A DNA stretch of 64,000 bases from Vibrio natriegens NBRC 15636 = ATCC 14048 = DSM 759 (GTDB lineage Bacteria; Pseudomonadota; Gammaproteobacteria; Enterobacterales; Vibrionaceae): the NCBI RefSeq assembly GCF_035621455.1, contig NZ_CP141822.1, forward strand, positions 2,542,001 to 2,606,000, written 5' to 3'. Of this stretch, positions 8,136-17,832 are shown piece by piece. The first letter of the stretch is position 1, and every line of letters starts with the position of its first letter. Below the pieces are notes generated by a model. The model was not told the origin of the DNA. It was given only the letters and a program-made list of their open reading frames with translations, and ran no database searches. Made by a program: the position numbers and the translations under genes.

Positions 8136-10454
8136 TTAATTAAACGAGGTTCCTACGATCAAATACACTGCCTCCAAGTTCTGCTCTGTACGACCGTAAG
8201 CCAACATTATAGGCCCGATTGGGGAATCGACGCCAAAGAATACTGAGCCCGCATTATACAGCGGTGCTTCATCTAAATGGAGATCGTTGTCAGACCATAC
8301 TCCACCATACTCCAATGAAGCGCCTATATATACCGGTGCTTCGAACAATCCGAAGTCATTATCGAACCATTTATAGCGGTAGACCAGACTGCTAAAGAAT
8401 AAGTCCTGCCCAATCAGGCTATTTCTCGGAATGCCCGAAAGGTTTAAAAAGCCCCCTAACTCTCGCGGATCGAGTGGAATGGTGGAGTTTTTGCTTTCAA
8501 CAAAGCTGTATTCAGCATGTCCGACTAAAGTATGACGCTGATGACTCACTGCACCTTTAAATCGGGCGGAAATTTCATACACCGTATCTTCAACCGAAGA
8601 CTCGGATTCCAAGAAGTTATCACCTTCCGGGCTTTTGTCATGAGAGACGAAATACTCCAAGTCAACCAACAGGCCACGAGTAGGAAAAGCGAAGTCATCG
8701 AGCGTGTCTAAACGATAACTTGCAAATGCGCCAAGTCGGTCAAAATCCAGATTACCTGCCGATGCCAACGTGGAAAGTTCAATACTGCCTGTTGAGTATC
8801 GTGCGCCCAATCGTAACTCTTGCCATAACGTGGGTTGAAGGCCAATAGAAAGCTCTGATGTAAAATCGCTGTACGACACAGGCAGGAAGTCGTCCACTGC
8901 ACCAATGTCCGGGTTTTGGAAGTCACTCAGCGGTAAGTTTCGGCTTTCATTGCTGTAGGTGAGTCGTCCGGAAACGAAAAGCTGCTGGCTGGACATGACT
9001 GGCGAGTACAGTTCAGCCTCAATCAGCTTATCCGTACCCATTTCAACATTAAATGCCAGCTCTGCACCATGAGAATTTAGGTTGGTGAAATTGGTTGATA
9101 AGCCGATGCCATACTGGCTGTCAGTATCAAAATCATCTTCGAGGAAAAATCGAAAGTTGAGGTAATTAGGGCCCCACGATTTTTCGTTAACGTTAAACAC
9201 CAGTTGTGTGACGCCTTCTTCTTCCTCAAACTGATAAGTAATCAGCTCAAAGCGATCAAGCGCGTATAGGTTTTCAACCGCTTTTTCTATTTCTTGCGTG
9301 GGGATTTTTCGCCCTGTCTCCAAATGCAGACGGTTGGTCAACAACACATCGCTGTAGTGCGTGTTATTGATGATCACGACCTCATCAACCACACGTTCAT
9401 CACCATGGACTAAGGTTTTCCGCGCTTCTTGTTTATGGTCGATGTAACGTTGGTAATCCGCACTGGATAGACTCAAGCCTTCTAATTTCGGTGCCAACGT
9501 TTTAGTAATTTCATACCCTGACTGAAACGCCGAAGGCATCTTATCGAACTCAACGGTTTCCATTTGACCAACATTCGGACGAATGTAGATATCTTGCTCT
9601 TGGAGTGCTTCGACTTGCTCTTGAGTACTGCGGCGCACAAGATAATTGGAAAGTTGGTCGGCTACGGTAAACAGCCCGGTAAAGTCTTCTTTGGTTTTGT
9701 AATCGGTACTGATATCTACGGCGATAACAACGTCCGCGCCCATTGCACGAGCCACATCAACCGGCATGTTATTTACTACGCCGCCATCGACCAGCATGTG
9801 ACCATTTAACTGATAAGGTGGGAGCGCGCCTGGCACAGACATACTCGCCATCATCGCATCCACCAAGTAGCCATTACCAATGACGACTTCTTCAAGCTCT
9901 AATATGTCCGTTGCTACAGAACGATACGGAATGGCGAGTTCATCAAAGGAATCAAAACGCCCCAAATTACCCGTGCTTTCACGCAGAATACGCAGCATGT
10001 TTTGCCCTAGCACGACACCAGTTGGTGCCCTAACCTCAGTCAATCTCAGGCCAAGGTCGGTGTAAATCTGATAACGGTCTTCATACTCTTTATCACGAAC
10101 TCGGCGCTGGCTTCGGTCTACACGGTCTCGATAACCGCCGTTCCAATCCACGGTGTAAATAAAGCTCTCAATCTCATCGGCGCTCATACCAGTGGCATAC
10201 AAGCCACCGACGTACGCGCCCATGCTCGTTCCGGTTATGATATCGACCGGAATGTTCATCTCTTCCAGTGCTTTCAACACGCCTATATGGGCGGCACCTT
10301 TTGCACCACCACCAGCGAGAACCACTGCGATTTTAGGGCGCGATGCGGAAGTCTCTTCCTGAGCCCGGCCAACCGAAGGCGCAGCGATCAAAAAGAAGCT
10401 TACCCAAAGCGCGAAATGGCGAGTTAACGGGCTACATGACAACTTTTTGAACAT
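8136..10454 (-). CDS. Patatin-like phospholipase with POTRA and beta-barrel (type Vd autotransporter-like)
   Basis: 772-residue protein with a signal peptide (cleavage probable after Ala31). The patatin domain has the oxyanion hole GGGAKG (48-53), the nucleophile motif GTSMG (Ser77) and the catalytic Asp in VDGGVVNN near residue 222. It is followed by a POTRA-like segment (about 355-420) and a C-terminal 16-strand-type barrel ending in Phe-Asn. This is the domain order of Pseudomonas PlpD, the founding type Vd secreted phospholipase A1, and the length is close to PlpD (728). Expected location: outer membrane, with the lipase domain translocated or released. It lies between mrcB and acnB with no obvious functional partner. 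Confidence 0.88.
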   Translation of the reverse strand: MFKKLSCSPLTRHFALWVSFFLIAAPSVGRAQEETSASRPKIAVVLAGGGAKGAAHIGVLKALEEMNIPVDIITGTSMGAYVGGLYATGMSADEIESFIYTVDWNGGYRDRVDRSQRRVRDKEYEDRYQIYTDLGLRLTEVRAPTGVVLGQNMLRILRESTGNLGRFDSFDELAIPYRSVATDILELEEVVIGNGYLVDAMMASMSVPGALPPYQLNGHMLVDGGVVNNMPVDVARAMGADVVIAVDISTDYKTKEDFTGLFTVADQLSNYLVRRSTQEQVEALQEQDIYIRPNVGQMETVEFDKMPSAFQSGYEITKTLAPKLEGLSLSSADYQRYIDHKQEARKTLVHGDERVVDEVVIINNTHYSDVLLTNRLHLETGRKIPTQEIEKAVENLYALDRFELITYQFEEEEGVTQLVFNVNEKSWGPNYLNFRFFLEDDFDTDSQYGIGLSTNFTNLNSHGAELAFNVEMGTDKLIEAELYSPVMSSQQLFVSGRLTYSNESRNLPLSDFQNPDIGAVDDFLPVSYSDFTSELSIGLQPTLWQELRLGARYSTGSIELSTLASAGNLDFDRLGAFASYRLDTLDDFAFPTRGLLVDLEYFVSHDKSPEGDNFLESESSVEDTVYEISARFKGAVSHQRHTLVGHAEYSFVESKNSTIPLDPRELGGFLNLSGIPRNSLIGQDLFFSSLVYRYKWFDNDFGLFEAPVYIGASLEYGGVWSDNDLHLDEAPLYNAGSVFFGVDSPIGPIMLAYGRTEQNLEAVYLIVGTSFN

Positions 10455-10485
10455 TCATTTTTCCTTTATCGAATCTCTGGTCACA

Positions 10486-10522
10486 GGGAGCGCATTGGCT
10501 GCATTGGTCAGCCAAAGCTCCC
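10486..10522 (-). other. Long hairpin between mrcB and the patatin gene
   Basis: GGGAGC/GCTCCC and, inside it, TTGGCTG/CAGCCAA pair around a seven-base loop. It lies 70 bp after the mrcB stop and 32 bp before the patatin start. No T-run follows on the minus strand, so it may be a 3'-end stabiliser, an inefficient terminator or a leader structure. Confidence 0.45.
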
Positions 10523-10591
10523 AGGTTATACGCACTAATATGTACTAAGAATTGACCAGTGAAACAAGTTTCCACTTGCAGTTTAGCGACA

Positions 10592-12964
10592 CTACCAATT
10601 AAATAAATCATTAATCCAGTTGGATTTTTTCTCACACTGCTGCTTTACCAGGCCTGTTTTATCCCAAACCGGCAGTTTATATTCGCTACGACAGTTCATT
10701 TCCAACCCGCCTTCGGCTGTTTGTTTGAAGCCCAGTGTTGTTACTTCTCGTGGCCAAGGTAATGCTAAACGTTCAGGAATACGCTGAGACAAATATTCGG
10801 CATACACACGTAAAGCACCACTCGCGCCGGTTAGATTGGTTGGTTTGTTGTCATCACGGCCCAGCCAGATAGTGGTAACTTCTCGACCGTCTACGCCCAC
10901 AAACCAACTGTCGCGGGTATCATTACTAGTACCTGTTTTACCAGCCAATGCAGCCCAAGAAAATTGATTCTGCAAATAGCGCCCCGTTCCCTGAGCAACG
11001 CCTTGTTTCATCGCGTAAGTGGTGAGCCAGGCCGCCTGTTCATCAACCTCACGAGACGAGCGAGGAAGTGATTGGTATAGAACATTTCCTTCCATATCAA
11101 TGACAGAGCGAAGTGCTGTTAACCTTGCTCGTTTGCCTGAGTTTGTCAGAGTCTGGTACATCTGAGCCACCTCAAGCGGCGTCAATGAAAACGCGCCAAG
11201 GAACATAGAAGGCACTGGGCGGATTTCATTTTTGCTTACGCCTAAGCGCTCTAACGTATTCGTCACTTCAGGAATACCTAGCTCCATACCCAAACGCACT
11301 GTTGGCACATTAAGCGACTTCGCTAACGCAAGGTACAGTGGCACATCACCACGATATTTACGATCGTAGTTACGCGGAGTCCAAACCGTACCTTCACTGC
11401 CTTTGAGACTTAGTGGCGTGTCATGCAGCGTTGTTCCCAAATTGTATTTTTCCGGTTGCTCCAGTGCAGTCAGGTAAATTGCAGGTTTCACCAAAGAACC
11501 AATAGGACGGCTCGCATTCAGTGCTCGGTTAAATCCATCATAACCCGCTCTCTTACCGCCAACCATCGCGCGGATTTCACCACTGTGGCGGTCAACAGCC
11601 ACCGCTGCAGCTTCGAGATCTTTACCACCACGCTTCGCCAACTCTGGGATCTTTTTCGCGATGGCTTTTTCCATTTTGCTTTGCGATACCGGATCGAGAG
11701 AGGTGAAGACTCTTAACCCTGTTTCCGCCTTAAAACGTTCACCGACTTTTTCTTTCAGCTCGATGTTCAATTGCTGGAAGTAAGCAGGCTGACGGCTGGC
11801 AATACGAGGATTGCTTTGCGTATCAAGCGGACGACTGGCTGCCTGATCATACTCTTGTGCCGTCAGTAGATTTTGTTGCATCAACAGACGCAATACCAGG
11901 TCACGGCGATCTTTGGTTCGCTCTGGATAGCGAATAGGGTTGTAATAAGACGGTCCTTTGACCATACCGACTAACATGGCAAGTTGGTCGACGCGTAGCT
12001 CACTGATCGGCTGGCCAAAGTAGTAACGCGAGGCCAAACCAAAGCCATGGATCGCTTCACCGCCACTTTGCCCTAAATACACTTCGTTTAAGTACGCTTC
12101 CAGAATACGATCTTTGCTGTAGCGATAATCCAGAATCAACGCAATGTAGGCTTCACGTAGCTTACGCCACAATGTTTTGTCGCGGGTAAGAAATAAGTTT
12201 TTCGCCAACTGCTGAGTCAGTGTACTACCACCCTGAACCGTACGGCCTGCCTTTATATTTGCAACCAGCGCTCGCCCGATGGCCAGCGGAGAAACACCGT
12301 CATGTTGATAAAAGTTTCGGTCTTCAGTAGCCAGTAGCGCATCCACCAAAATTTCCGGGAACTGGTCTCGGCGTAAAAACAGTCGTTGCTCGTCCTGATC
12401 TTTCTCCAACATACCCAGCATTTTAGGTTCAAGACGCAGATAGCCAAGATCCCCTTTGGATTCCAAAGACTGAATGCGCTGTAAACCACCGTCAGAGAAA
12501 TGCAGCATCACGTGACGATCTGGCTCCGGGCCATCAGCGAACTCAAATGGACGACGAATTAATTCAATGCGGGTAGAAGACGAAGAGTATTCGCCCGGAT
12601 AACGAGGCGTGCTCACCTTTCGATAGTTGAGTACATCCAATTCATTACGCAGCTCTTTGATGGTGATATTCTCACCCGGGCTCAAATTCAGAATACGCGC
12701 GTAAACAACGGTTGGCAGTTCAAATAGCTGACCATCAAAGCGCTCTTTGACCACGCTATCTAAATAGATTCCGACGAACAACAATACCGCAGCCAGCGCA
12801 ACACCCGCTTTCCAGCCAAACGACCACAACGTTTTCAACCACGAACGTTTGCCATTGTCCGGCTTTTTACCCGGGCTACGTTTGTTACGTGTTGCCGTAC
12901 TTTTCGCTGCTGTTTTTTTCTTCGCAGGCGCTTTTTTTGTGCTTGGCTTTTTAGTGTCAGTCAT
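10592..12964 (-). CDS. mrcB: Penicillin-binding protein 1B
   Basis: 790-residue class A PBP. A lysine-rich cytoplasmic tail (residues 1-48) precedes one membrane anchor (about 50-69), a UB2H-like segment, the glycosyltransferase domain with the catalytic Glu in ATEDRNFYQHDG and the QGGSTLTQQLAKN motif, and the transpeptidase domain with SLVK (serine nucleophile), SLN and KTGTS. It polymerises and crosslinks peptidoglycan, and is normally activated by LpoB through UB2H. The ATG overlaps the end of hrpB by eight bases (ATGACTGA), indicating translational coupling; hrpB-mrcB is the order seen in enterics. Confidence 0.97.
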   Translation of the reverse strand: MTDTKKPSTKKAPAKKKTAAKSTATRNKRSPGKKPDNGKRSWLKTLWSFGWKAGVALAAVLLFVGIYLDSVVKERFDGQLFELPTVVYARILNLSPGENITIKELRNELDVLNYRKVSTPRYPGEYSSSSTRIELIRRPFEFADGPEPDRHVMLHFSDGGLQRIQSLESKGDLGYLRLEPKMLGMLEKDQDEQRLFLRRDQFPEILVDALLATEDRNFYQHDGVSPLAIGRALVANIKAGRTVQGGSTLTQQLAKNLFLTRDKTLWRKLREAYIALILDYRYSKDRILEAYLNEVYLGQSGGEAIHGFGLASRYYFGQPISELRVDQLAMLVGMVKGPSYYNPIRYPERTKDRRDLVLRLLMQQNLLTAQEYDQAASRPLDTQSNPRIASRQPAYFQQLNIELKEKVGERFKAETGLRVFTSLDPVSQSKMEKAIAKKIPELAKRGGKDLEAAAVAVDRHSGEIRAMVGGKRAGYDGFNRALNASRPIGSLVKPAIYLTALEQPEKYNLGTTLHDTPLSLKGSEGTVWTPRNYDRKYRGDVPLYLALAKSLNVPTVRLGMELGIPEVTNTLERLGVSKNEIRPVPSMFLGAFSLTPLEVAQMYQTLTNSGKRARLTALRSVIDMEGNVLYQSLPRSSREVDEQAAWLTTYAMKQGVAQGTGRYLQNQFSWAALAGKTGTSNDTRDSWFVGVDGREVTTIWLGRDDNKPTNLTGASGALRVYAEYLSQRIPERLALPWPREVTTLGFKQTAEGGLEMNCRSEYKLPVWDKTGLVKQQCEKKSNWINDLFNW

Positions 12965-15473
12965 TATTCAATTGTCTTTTTGTTTTCGTTGTCGCTACAT
13001 GGCTGGCAGGATCATCTGGCCAAACGTGTTTTGGGTAGCGCCCTTTCATCTCTTTCTGTACGTCTTTATAACTGCCTTTCCAGAACGCAGCGAGGTCCGT
13101 GGTCACTTGCAATGGACGCTGCGCGGGAGAAAGTAACTCCAGCACCAAAGGTTTACGCCCTAAAGCAACGGTTGGCGATGTGCTTTCGCCAAATACTTCC
13201 TGCATTCTGACTGATAACACGGGCTCATGACCGTATTGATATCGAATGCATTTCTTTGTACCTGTCGGTAGCTGATAGTGCTCAGGTAGCCACTCATCAA
13301 TATTCTGATTTAAGGGCCAGCCTAAACGCGCATTCAAAGCTTCCGTCAAATTAACCTTATTCAGATCTTTTACTGACGATACGGACGCCATGTATGGCTC
13401 TAGCCACTCTTCCAGTGATTCAAGCAAACTCTCGTTATCAAAACTTGGCCAAGGTTGCTCTGGAAGCCAGTCTATTGCGCAGCGAATACGCTCGATCAAA
13501 CTCTCTGCTGTCGGCGACCAGTTTAGACTGCTCAATCCCTGACGGCGGACATAAGTGAGTAAAGCTTGTGTCATTTTTTCTTTGCCCGGGCTTGGCAACG
13601 ACTCACTCTCTATCACCAACTGACCGAGTTTTTGCTGCCGCTGCGCGATTAAACGCCCTCTTTTTTCGTCCCAATCCACCAGTTCTTCAGAGGAAAATAG
13701 CGACTTAAACGTAGTTTGCAGTAAGTTGACGTCCAATTCACACGCCAAATGAATTTGACTCGAATTGGAATGTGAACGCATAAGATCAACCGCAACTAAA
13801 TACTCGCTGGCGCCTAAGGTATCGTCGGGGCGACATTCCGCACCGTGACCGTTCGAGAGCGTGAATCGACCATATTGATTACTGCGTTGCTGCGCAATGC
13901 GATCCGGAAACGCCAGGCTCAACACCAGAGGTAAAGCACTCTCATCAACATCAGCAACGGAAAAGGCACCATCCAGCTTGTGAGACAAAGATTGCGCGCG
14001 TTTAAGCAACAACGACCTTTTCGGATGTGTTCCTGTTACCCAGCGATGCAAGCTATGGGCAATATTGGTGACGTTTCTTTCTGGCTCTTCTATAAGGGCG
14101 ACCGCTGCAAGCGCAGTATTTAACATCTTCTCACTGTGCTGCGAAGATTTTATCAACATTGCAGCCGCGCGAGGTTCCACACCAAGCTCATGAGCCTGTC
14201 TGCCATTCGCCGTCAATTGACCTTGTTCAGTTAAAAGCCCAAGTGAAACTAACAGTTGCTTCGCCTGACTCAAAGCGGCTTGAGAGGGGATATTGAGCCA
14301 TTTTAGGTCCTGAATATCACTCGCGCCCCAGAAAGCCAGCTCCATAACCAAACTCGCCAGATCAGAATGCAGAATTTCAGGCTGCGGTACCGTCGGTTGC
14401 TGTTTGAACTGACTTTCAGAATAGAGGCGAACACAAATCCCCTCTTCAATTCGACCAGCTCGCCCCAACCTCTGTATCGCCGAAGACTGGGCAATACGAA
14501 CCTGCTCCAGACGGGTGAGACCATTCTTGAGATCAAAACGTGCGATACGCTCTAAACCAGAATCCACAACAAGGCGAATACCTTCAATAGTCAGGGACGT
14601 TTCCGCGATGTTTGTTGCCAGCACGACTTTACGTTTCCCCTTTACCGCCGGAGAGATCGCTTTTTGCTGCTCAGCAAAGCTAAGCTGGCCGTATAGTGGG
14701 CACACTTCAACTTCCGTTGGCAAATGCGATAAACGTTCTTCAACCTGTTTGATTGCAGCAACGCCAGGTAGAAAAGCCAGTAAAGAGCCGGACTCTTTAT
14801 TCATCAGACTCTCAATCGTTTTGGCCATAACAACGGGAAGATGATCATTAGCGGCGAGCGGTACGTAGCGCGTTTCAACATCAAAACTGCGCCCTTCTGA
14901 TTCAATAAAACTCGCTTCGGGTAGCAACACTTGCAAAGCATCTTGATCGAGCGTTGCCGACATCACCACCAGCTTAAGATCATCGCGTAGCGCTTCCTGA
15001 ACTTCTAAACTGAATGCCAACGCCGTATCCGCATGAATACTGCGCTCATGAAATTCATCGAAAATCAGTAGATCGACACCATCCAGTTCAGGGTCATTTT
15101 GGATCATGCGCGTCATGATCCCTTCCGTCACGATCTCCAATTGCGTTGCAGCGCTTACCTTTGTCTCACCGCGAACACGATACCCAACACTTTGCCCCAC
15201 TTGCTCCCCTAATTGTTCAGACAAATAACGAGCAATATTGCGGGCTGCCAATCGTCTTGGTTCCAGCATAATAATTTTGCCAGTCACCAATTGGTGCTTA
15301 ATTAGTTGGAGAGGAAAGTAAGTCGACTTACCTGCACCTGGCGCAGCTTTAAGGATGACCTGATGTTGGTTTTTGACCGCGGCAAGTAACTGAGGCATCA
15401 CGGCTTCAATCGGCAATTGTGACAAAGGAAATACCTTATGGTGTAATGATGGCAACATTGTACATAAAAACAT
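12957..15473 (-). CDS. hrpB: ATP-dependent RNA helicase HrpB
   Basis: 838-residue DExH helicase of the HrpB type. Walker A APGAGKST lies near residue 45 and motif II DEFHERS near residue 140, with SAT and the C-terminal QRLGRAGR of superfamily 2. The C-terminal HrpB domain contains the GRKPLVLELLSPAQRP stretch typical of the family. Its cellular substrate is poorly defined in bacteria. Start choice is uncertain: the ATG at 15473 has AGGA immediately adjacent, while the ATG at 15458 (MLPSLHHK) sits 15 bases from it. It is divergent from sfsA with only 19 bp between the starts, so the promoters must overlap the neighbouring 5' ends. Confidence 0.93.
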   Translation of the reverse strand: MFLCTMLPSLHHKVFPLSQLPIEAVMPQLLAAVKNQHQVILKAAPGAGKSTYFPLQLIKHQLVTGKIIMLEPRRLAARNIARYLSEQLGEQVGQSVGYRVRGETKVSAATQLEIVTEGIMTRMIQNDPELDGVDLLIFDEFHERSIHADTALAFSLEVQEALRDDLKLVVMSATLDQDALQVLLPEASFIESEGRSFDVETRYVPLAANDHLPVVMAKTIESLMNKESGSLLAFLPGVAAIKQVEERLSHLPTEVEVCPLYGQLSFAEQQKAISPAVKGKRKVVLATNIAETSLTIEGIRLVVDSGLERIARFDLKNGLTRLEQVRIAQSSAIQRLGRAGRIEEGICVRLYSESQFKQQPTVPQPEILHSDLASLVMELAFWGASDIQDLKWLNIPSQAALSQAKQLLVSLGLLTEQGQLTANGRQAHELGVEPRAAAMLIKSSQHSEKMLNTALAAVALIEEPERNVTNIAHSLHRWVTGTHPKRSLLLKRAQSLSHKLDGAFSVADVDESALPLVLSLAFPDRIAQQRSNQYGRFTLSNGHGAECRPDDTLGASEYLVAVDLMRSHSNSSQIHLACELDVNLLQTTFKSLFSSEELVDWDEKRGRLIAQRQQKLGQLVIESESLPSPGKEKMTQALLTYVRRQGLSSLNWSPTAESLIERIRCAIDWLPEQPWPSFDNESLLESLEEWLEPYMASVSSVKDLNKVNLTEALNARLGWPLNQNIDEWLPEHYQLPTGTKKCIRYQYGHEPVLSVRMQEVFGESTSPTVALGRKPLVLELLSPAQRPLQVTTDLAAFWKGSYKDVQKEMKGRYPKHVWPDDPASHVATTKTKRQLNND

Positions 15474-15492
15474 TCCTGTCTAAATAAGCAAA

Positions 15493-16221
15493 ATGCATTT
15501 CGAACCCGCTTTAGAGTCAGCGACTCTACTTAAACGCTATAAACGCTTCCTTGCCGATATTGAGCTTGATAACGGTGAAATTCGCACCATCCATTGTGCC
15601 AACACAGGCGCGATGACTGGCTGTGCCACCCCTGGAAATAAAGTTTGGTACTCGACATCCGATAACCCTAAGCGTAAATACCCTAATAGCTGGGAGCTCA
15701 GTGAAACCAAGCTCGGTCATCGTATTTGTATCAATACCGCCCGTGCCAACCAATTAGCGGTTGAGGCGATTGAAAATAACGTCATTTCAGAACTTTGCGG
15801 TTATGACACACTTCAAACTGAAGTGAAATATGGCAATGAAAATAGCCGAATTGATATCTTGCTCAGCGCAAGTGATAAACCAAAGTGTTATATAGAAGTG
15901 AAAAGCGTCACTCTTCTTGATGAAACTCACTCGGATGGGCAAGGATACTTCCCCGATGCAGTCACTACTCGAGGACAAAAGCACCTGAGAGAGCTCACAG
16001 AAATGGCACAAAATGGAAGTAGAGCCATACTTTTATTTACTGTTTTACATTCGGGTATTGAAAAAGTATCTGCGGCACACCATATAGACGCAAAATATTC
16101 ACAATTACTCAAACAAGCACAAGACGCTGGAGTCGAAGTTCTCTGCTATAAAGCTGAACTAAGCAGTACTGACATATCGCTAATTTCCGCTGTTGATTTC
16201 ATCAATTTAGAGAAAAAATGA
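15493..16221 (+). CDS. sfsA: Sugar fermentation stimulation protein SfsA
   Basis: 242 residues; the conserved opening [15 protein letters not shown], then [24 protein letters not shown], and later SRIDILLSA and [18 protein letters not shown] match E. coli SfsA (234 residues). The fold includes a PD-(D/E)XK-like nuclease core (ID, then YIEVKSV), and the protein is described as a DNA-binding factor affecting maltose metabolism. Its place immediately before dksA is conserved in gamma-proteobacteria. The upstream Shine-Dalgarno is poor. The start used matches the family N-terminus. Confidence 0.94.
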   Translation: MHFEPALESATLLKRYKRFLADIELDNGEIRTIHCANTGAMTGCATPGNKVWYSTSDNPKRKYPNSWELSETKLGHRICINTARANQLAVEAIENNVISELCGYDTLQTEVKYGNENSRIDILLSASDKPKCYIEVKSVTLLDETHSDGQGYFPDAVTTRGQKHLRELTEMAQNGSRAILLFTVLHSGIEKVSAAHHIDAKYSQLLKQAQDAGVEVLCYKAELSSTDISLISAVDFINLEKK

Positions 16222-16345
16222 TGTTATCTTCACATTGACGATAAGATTGCAAATCAGTATTTGCCTGCACCGCCTCTTTTTGCTATAGATACCCGCCTTA
16301 AATAGACTGCGAAGCAGTTGACTAGGTGTAAGTAGGAGATGCTGT

Positions 16346-16792
16346 ATGCCAGAATCAAAGAAAAAAACGATTGGCATCCTAGCCATTGCAGGCGTGGAGC
16401 CATATCAGGAAAAGCCTGGTGAAGAATACATGTCACCAGAGCAGGTTGAACACTTTACGAAAATCCTAACGGCTTGGCGTGATCAGCTAAGATCTGAAGT
16501 GGACCGTACTGTTCACCATATGCAGGATGAAGCAGCAAACTTCCCTGATCCAGTGGACCGCGCCTCTCAAGAGGAAGAGTTCAGCCTAGAACTGCGTAAT
16601 CGTGATCGTGAGCGCCGTTTGATCAAGAAGATTGAAAAGACGTTAGACAAAATCGAAGAAGATGACTTCGGCTTTTGTGAGTCTTGTGGCGTAGAGATCG
16701 GCATTCGCCGTCTTGAAGCACGCCCAACTGCCGATCTTTGTATCGACTGTAAAACACTTGCAGAAATCAAAGAAAAGCAGATGCAAGGCTAA
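16346..16792 (+). CDS. dksA: RNA polymerase-binding transcription factor DksA
   Basis: 148 residues (E. coli 151). A coiled coil (about 33-108) has the acidic tip DPVDRAS with Asp71 and Ala73 in the positions that enter the polymerase secondary channel. The four-cysteine zinc finger is C111, C114, C132 and C135. With ppGpp it represses rRNA promoters and activates amino-acid genes. TAGGAG precedes the ATG. It lies between sfsA and gluQ as in enterics. A GC-rich hairpin with a T-run follows, so much of the transcript probably ends before gluQ. Confidence 0.97.
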   Translation: MPESKKKTIGILAIAGVEPYQEKPGEEYMSPEQVEHFTKILTAWRDQLRSEVDRTVHHMQDEAANFPDPVDRASQEEEFSLELRNRDRERRLIKKIEKTLDKIEEDDFGFCESCGVEIGIRRLEARPTADLCIDCKTLAEIKEKQMQG

Positions 16793-16814
16793 TCACCACG
16801 CATTTTGATTATGG

Positions 16815-16838
16815 AAGGGAGCTCTGGCTCCCTTTTTG
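16815..16838 (+). terminator. Terminator after dksA
   Basis: AAGGGAGC, TCT loop, GGCTCCCTT followed by TTTTTG, 25 bp after the dksA stop and about 30 bp before the gluQ start. Confidence 0.85.
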
Positions 16839-16868
16839 TTTTGGCTTATCTGTTCGAGATACACACAC

Positions 16869-17732
16869 ATGACAAGCTATGTTGGCCGATTCGCCCCATC
16901 TCCTTCAGGGCCACTGCATTTTGGCTCACTGGTAGCCGCCCTTGGCAGTTATTTTCAGGCAAAAGCTAACCATGGAGCATGGTTAGTTCGCATAGAAGAC
17001 CTCGATCCTCCAAGGGAAATGCCCGGCGCAACACAAGCCATTCTGGAAGCACTGCAAGCTTACCAATTACATTGGGATGGCGAGGTGGTTTACCAGAGTC
17101 AGCGTCATCATCTCTACCAGGCTCAAATAGATACTTGGCTAGAAAATGGTGACGCGTATTATTGCCAGTGTACACGTAAGCAAATTAAGCAACATGGTGG
17201 ATTTTATCCGGGCACTTGCCGAGATAAAAACTTGAAAGAAGGCGCAATACGCCTAAAAATGACCAAACCTATCGCCAGTTTCTTCGACCTGAAACATGGA
17301 ACTATTCAGATTCCAGAACAACTGGTTAATGAAGATTTCATTATTAAGCGTCGAGATGGCTTATTTGCTTATAATCTTGCGGTAGTATTGGATGATATCG
17401 ACCAAGGGGTCACTGAAGTTGTTCGTGGCGCAGATTTAATCGAACCGACTGGGCGCCAAATCAGCTTGTACCAAATTCTGGGGCAACCTGAAGTCAGTTA
17501 CTTGCACTTACCATTGGCGATAGATAACAACGGCAATAAACTGTCGAAACAAAATCACGCGACGGCTATTGATATTGACAATCCGAAGCCAGCACTACTA
17601 AAAGCGATGACGTTTTTAGGCTTTGATATACCAGAAGAAATACGCGCCTCAGATATTACGAATATCCTTCGCTGGGGCAGCGAAAACTGGCAGTTAGAAC
17701 AGCTACCAACAGAGATCGAAATCACAGCATGA
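16869..17732 (+). CDS. gluQ: Glutamyl-queuosine tRNA(Asp) synthetase
   Basis: 287 residues from the ATG at 16869 ([14 protein letters not shown]); an ATG at 16836 would add 11 residues that overlap the dksA terminator. The class I signature is [12 protein letters not shown] (HIGH-like), the zinc site CQC...YPGTC is near residues 100-120, and KLSKQ is the KMSKS counterpart. It lacks the anticodon-binding half of GluRS. The enzyme attaches glutamate to queuosine in tRNA-Asp. The dksA-gluQ-pcnB neighbourhood is conserved from enterics. Confidence 0.95.
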   Translation: MTSYVGRFAPSPSGPLHFGSLVAALGSYFQAKANHGAWLVRIEDLDPPREMPGATQAILEALQAYQLHWDGEVVYQSQRHHLYQAQIDTWLENGDAYYCQCTRKQIKQHGGFYPGTCRDKNLKEGAIRLKMTKPIASFFDLKHGTIQIPEQLVNEDFIIKRRDGLFAYNLAVVLDDIDQGVTEVVRGADLIEPTGRQISLYQILGQPEVSYLHLPLAIDNNGNKLSKQNHATAIDIDNPKPALLKAMTFLGFDIPEEIRASDITNILRWGSENWQLEQLPTEIEITA

Positions 17733-17832
17733 TTCTCAAATGGCGCTGTGTAGTGCTATCATTAGCCGCAAATCTGCCCGAGGGCACCAAAACTAACCAA
17801 AGCAAAATTGGATTAAACCCAGTTATTGCCAG

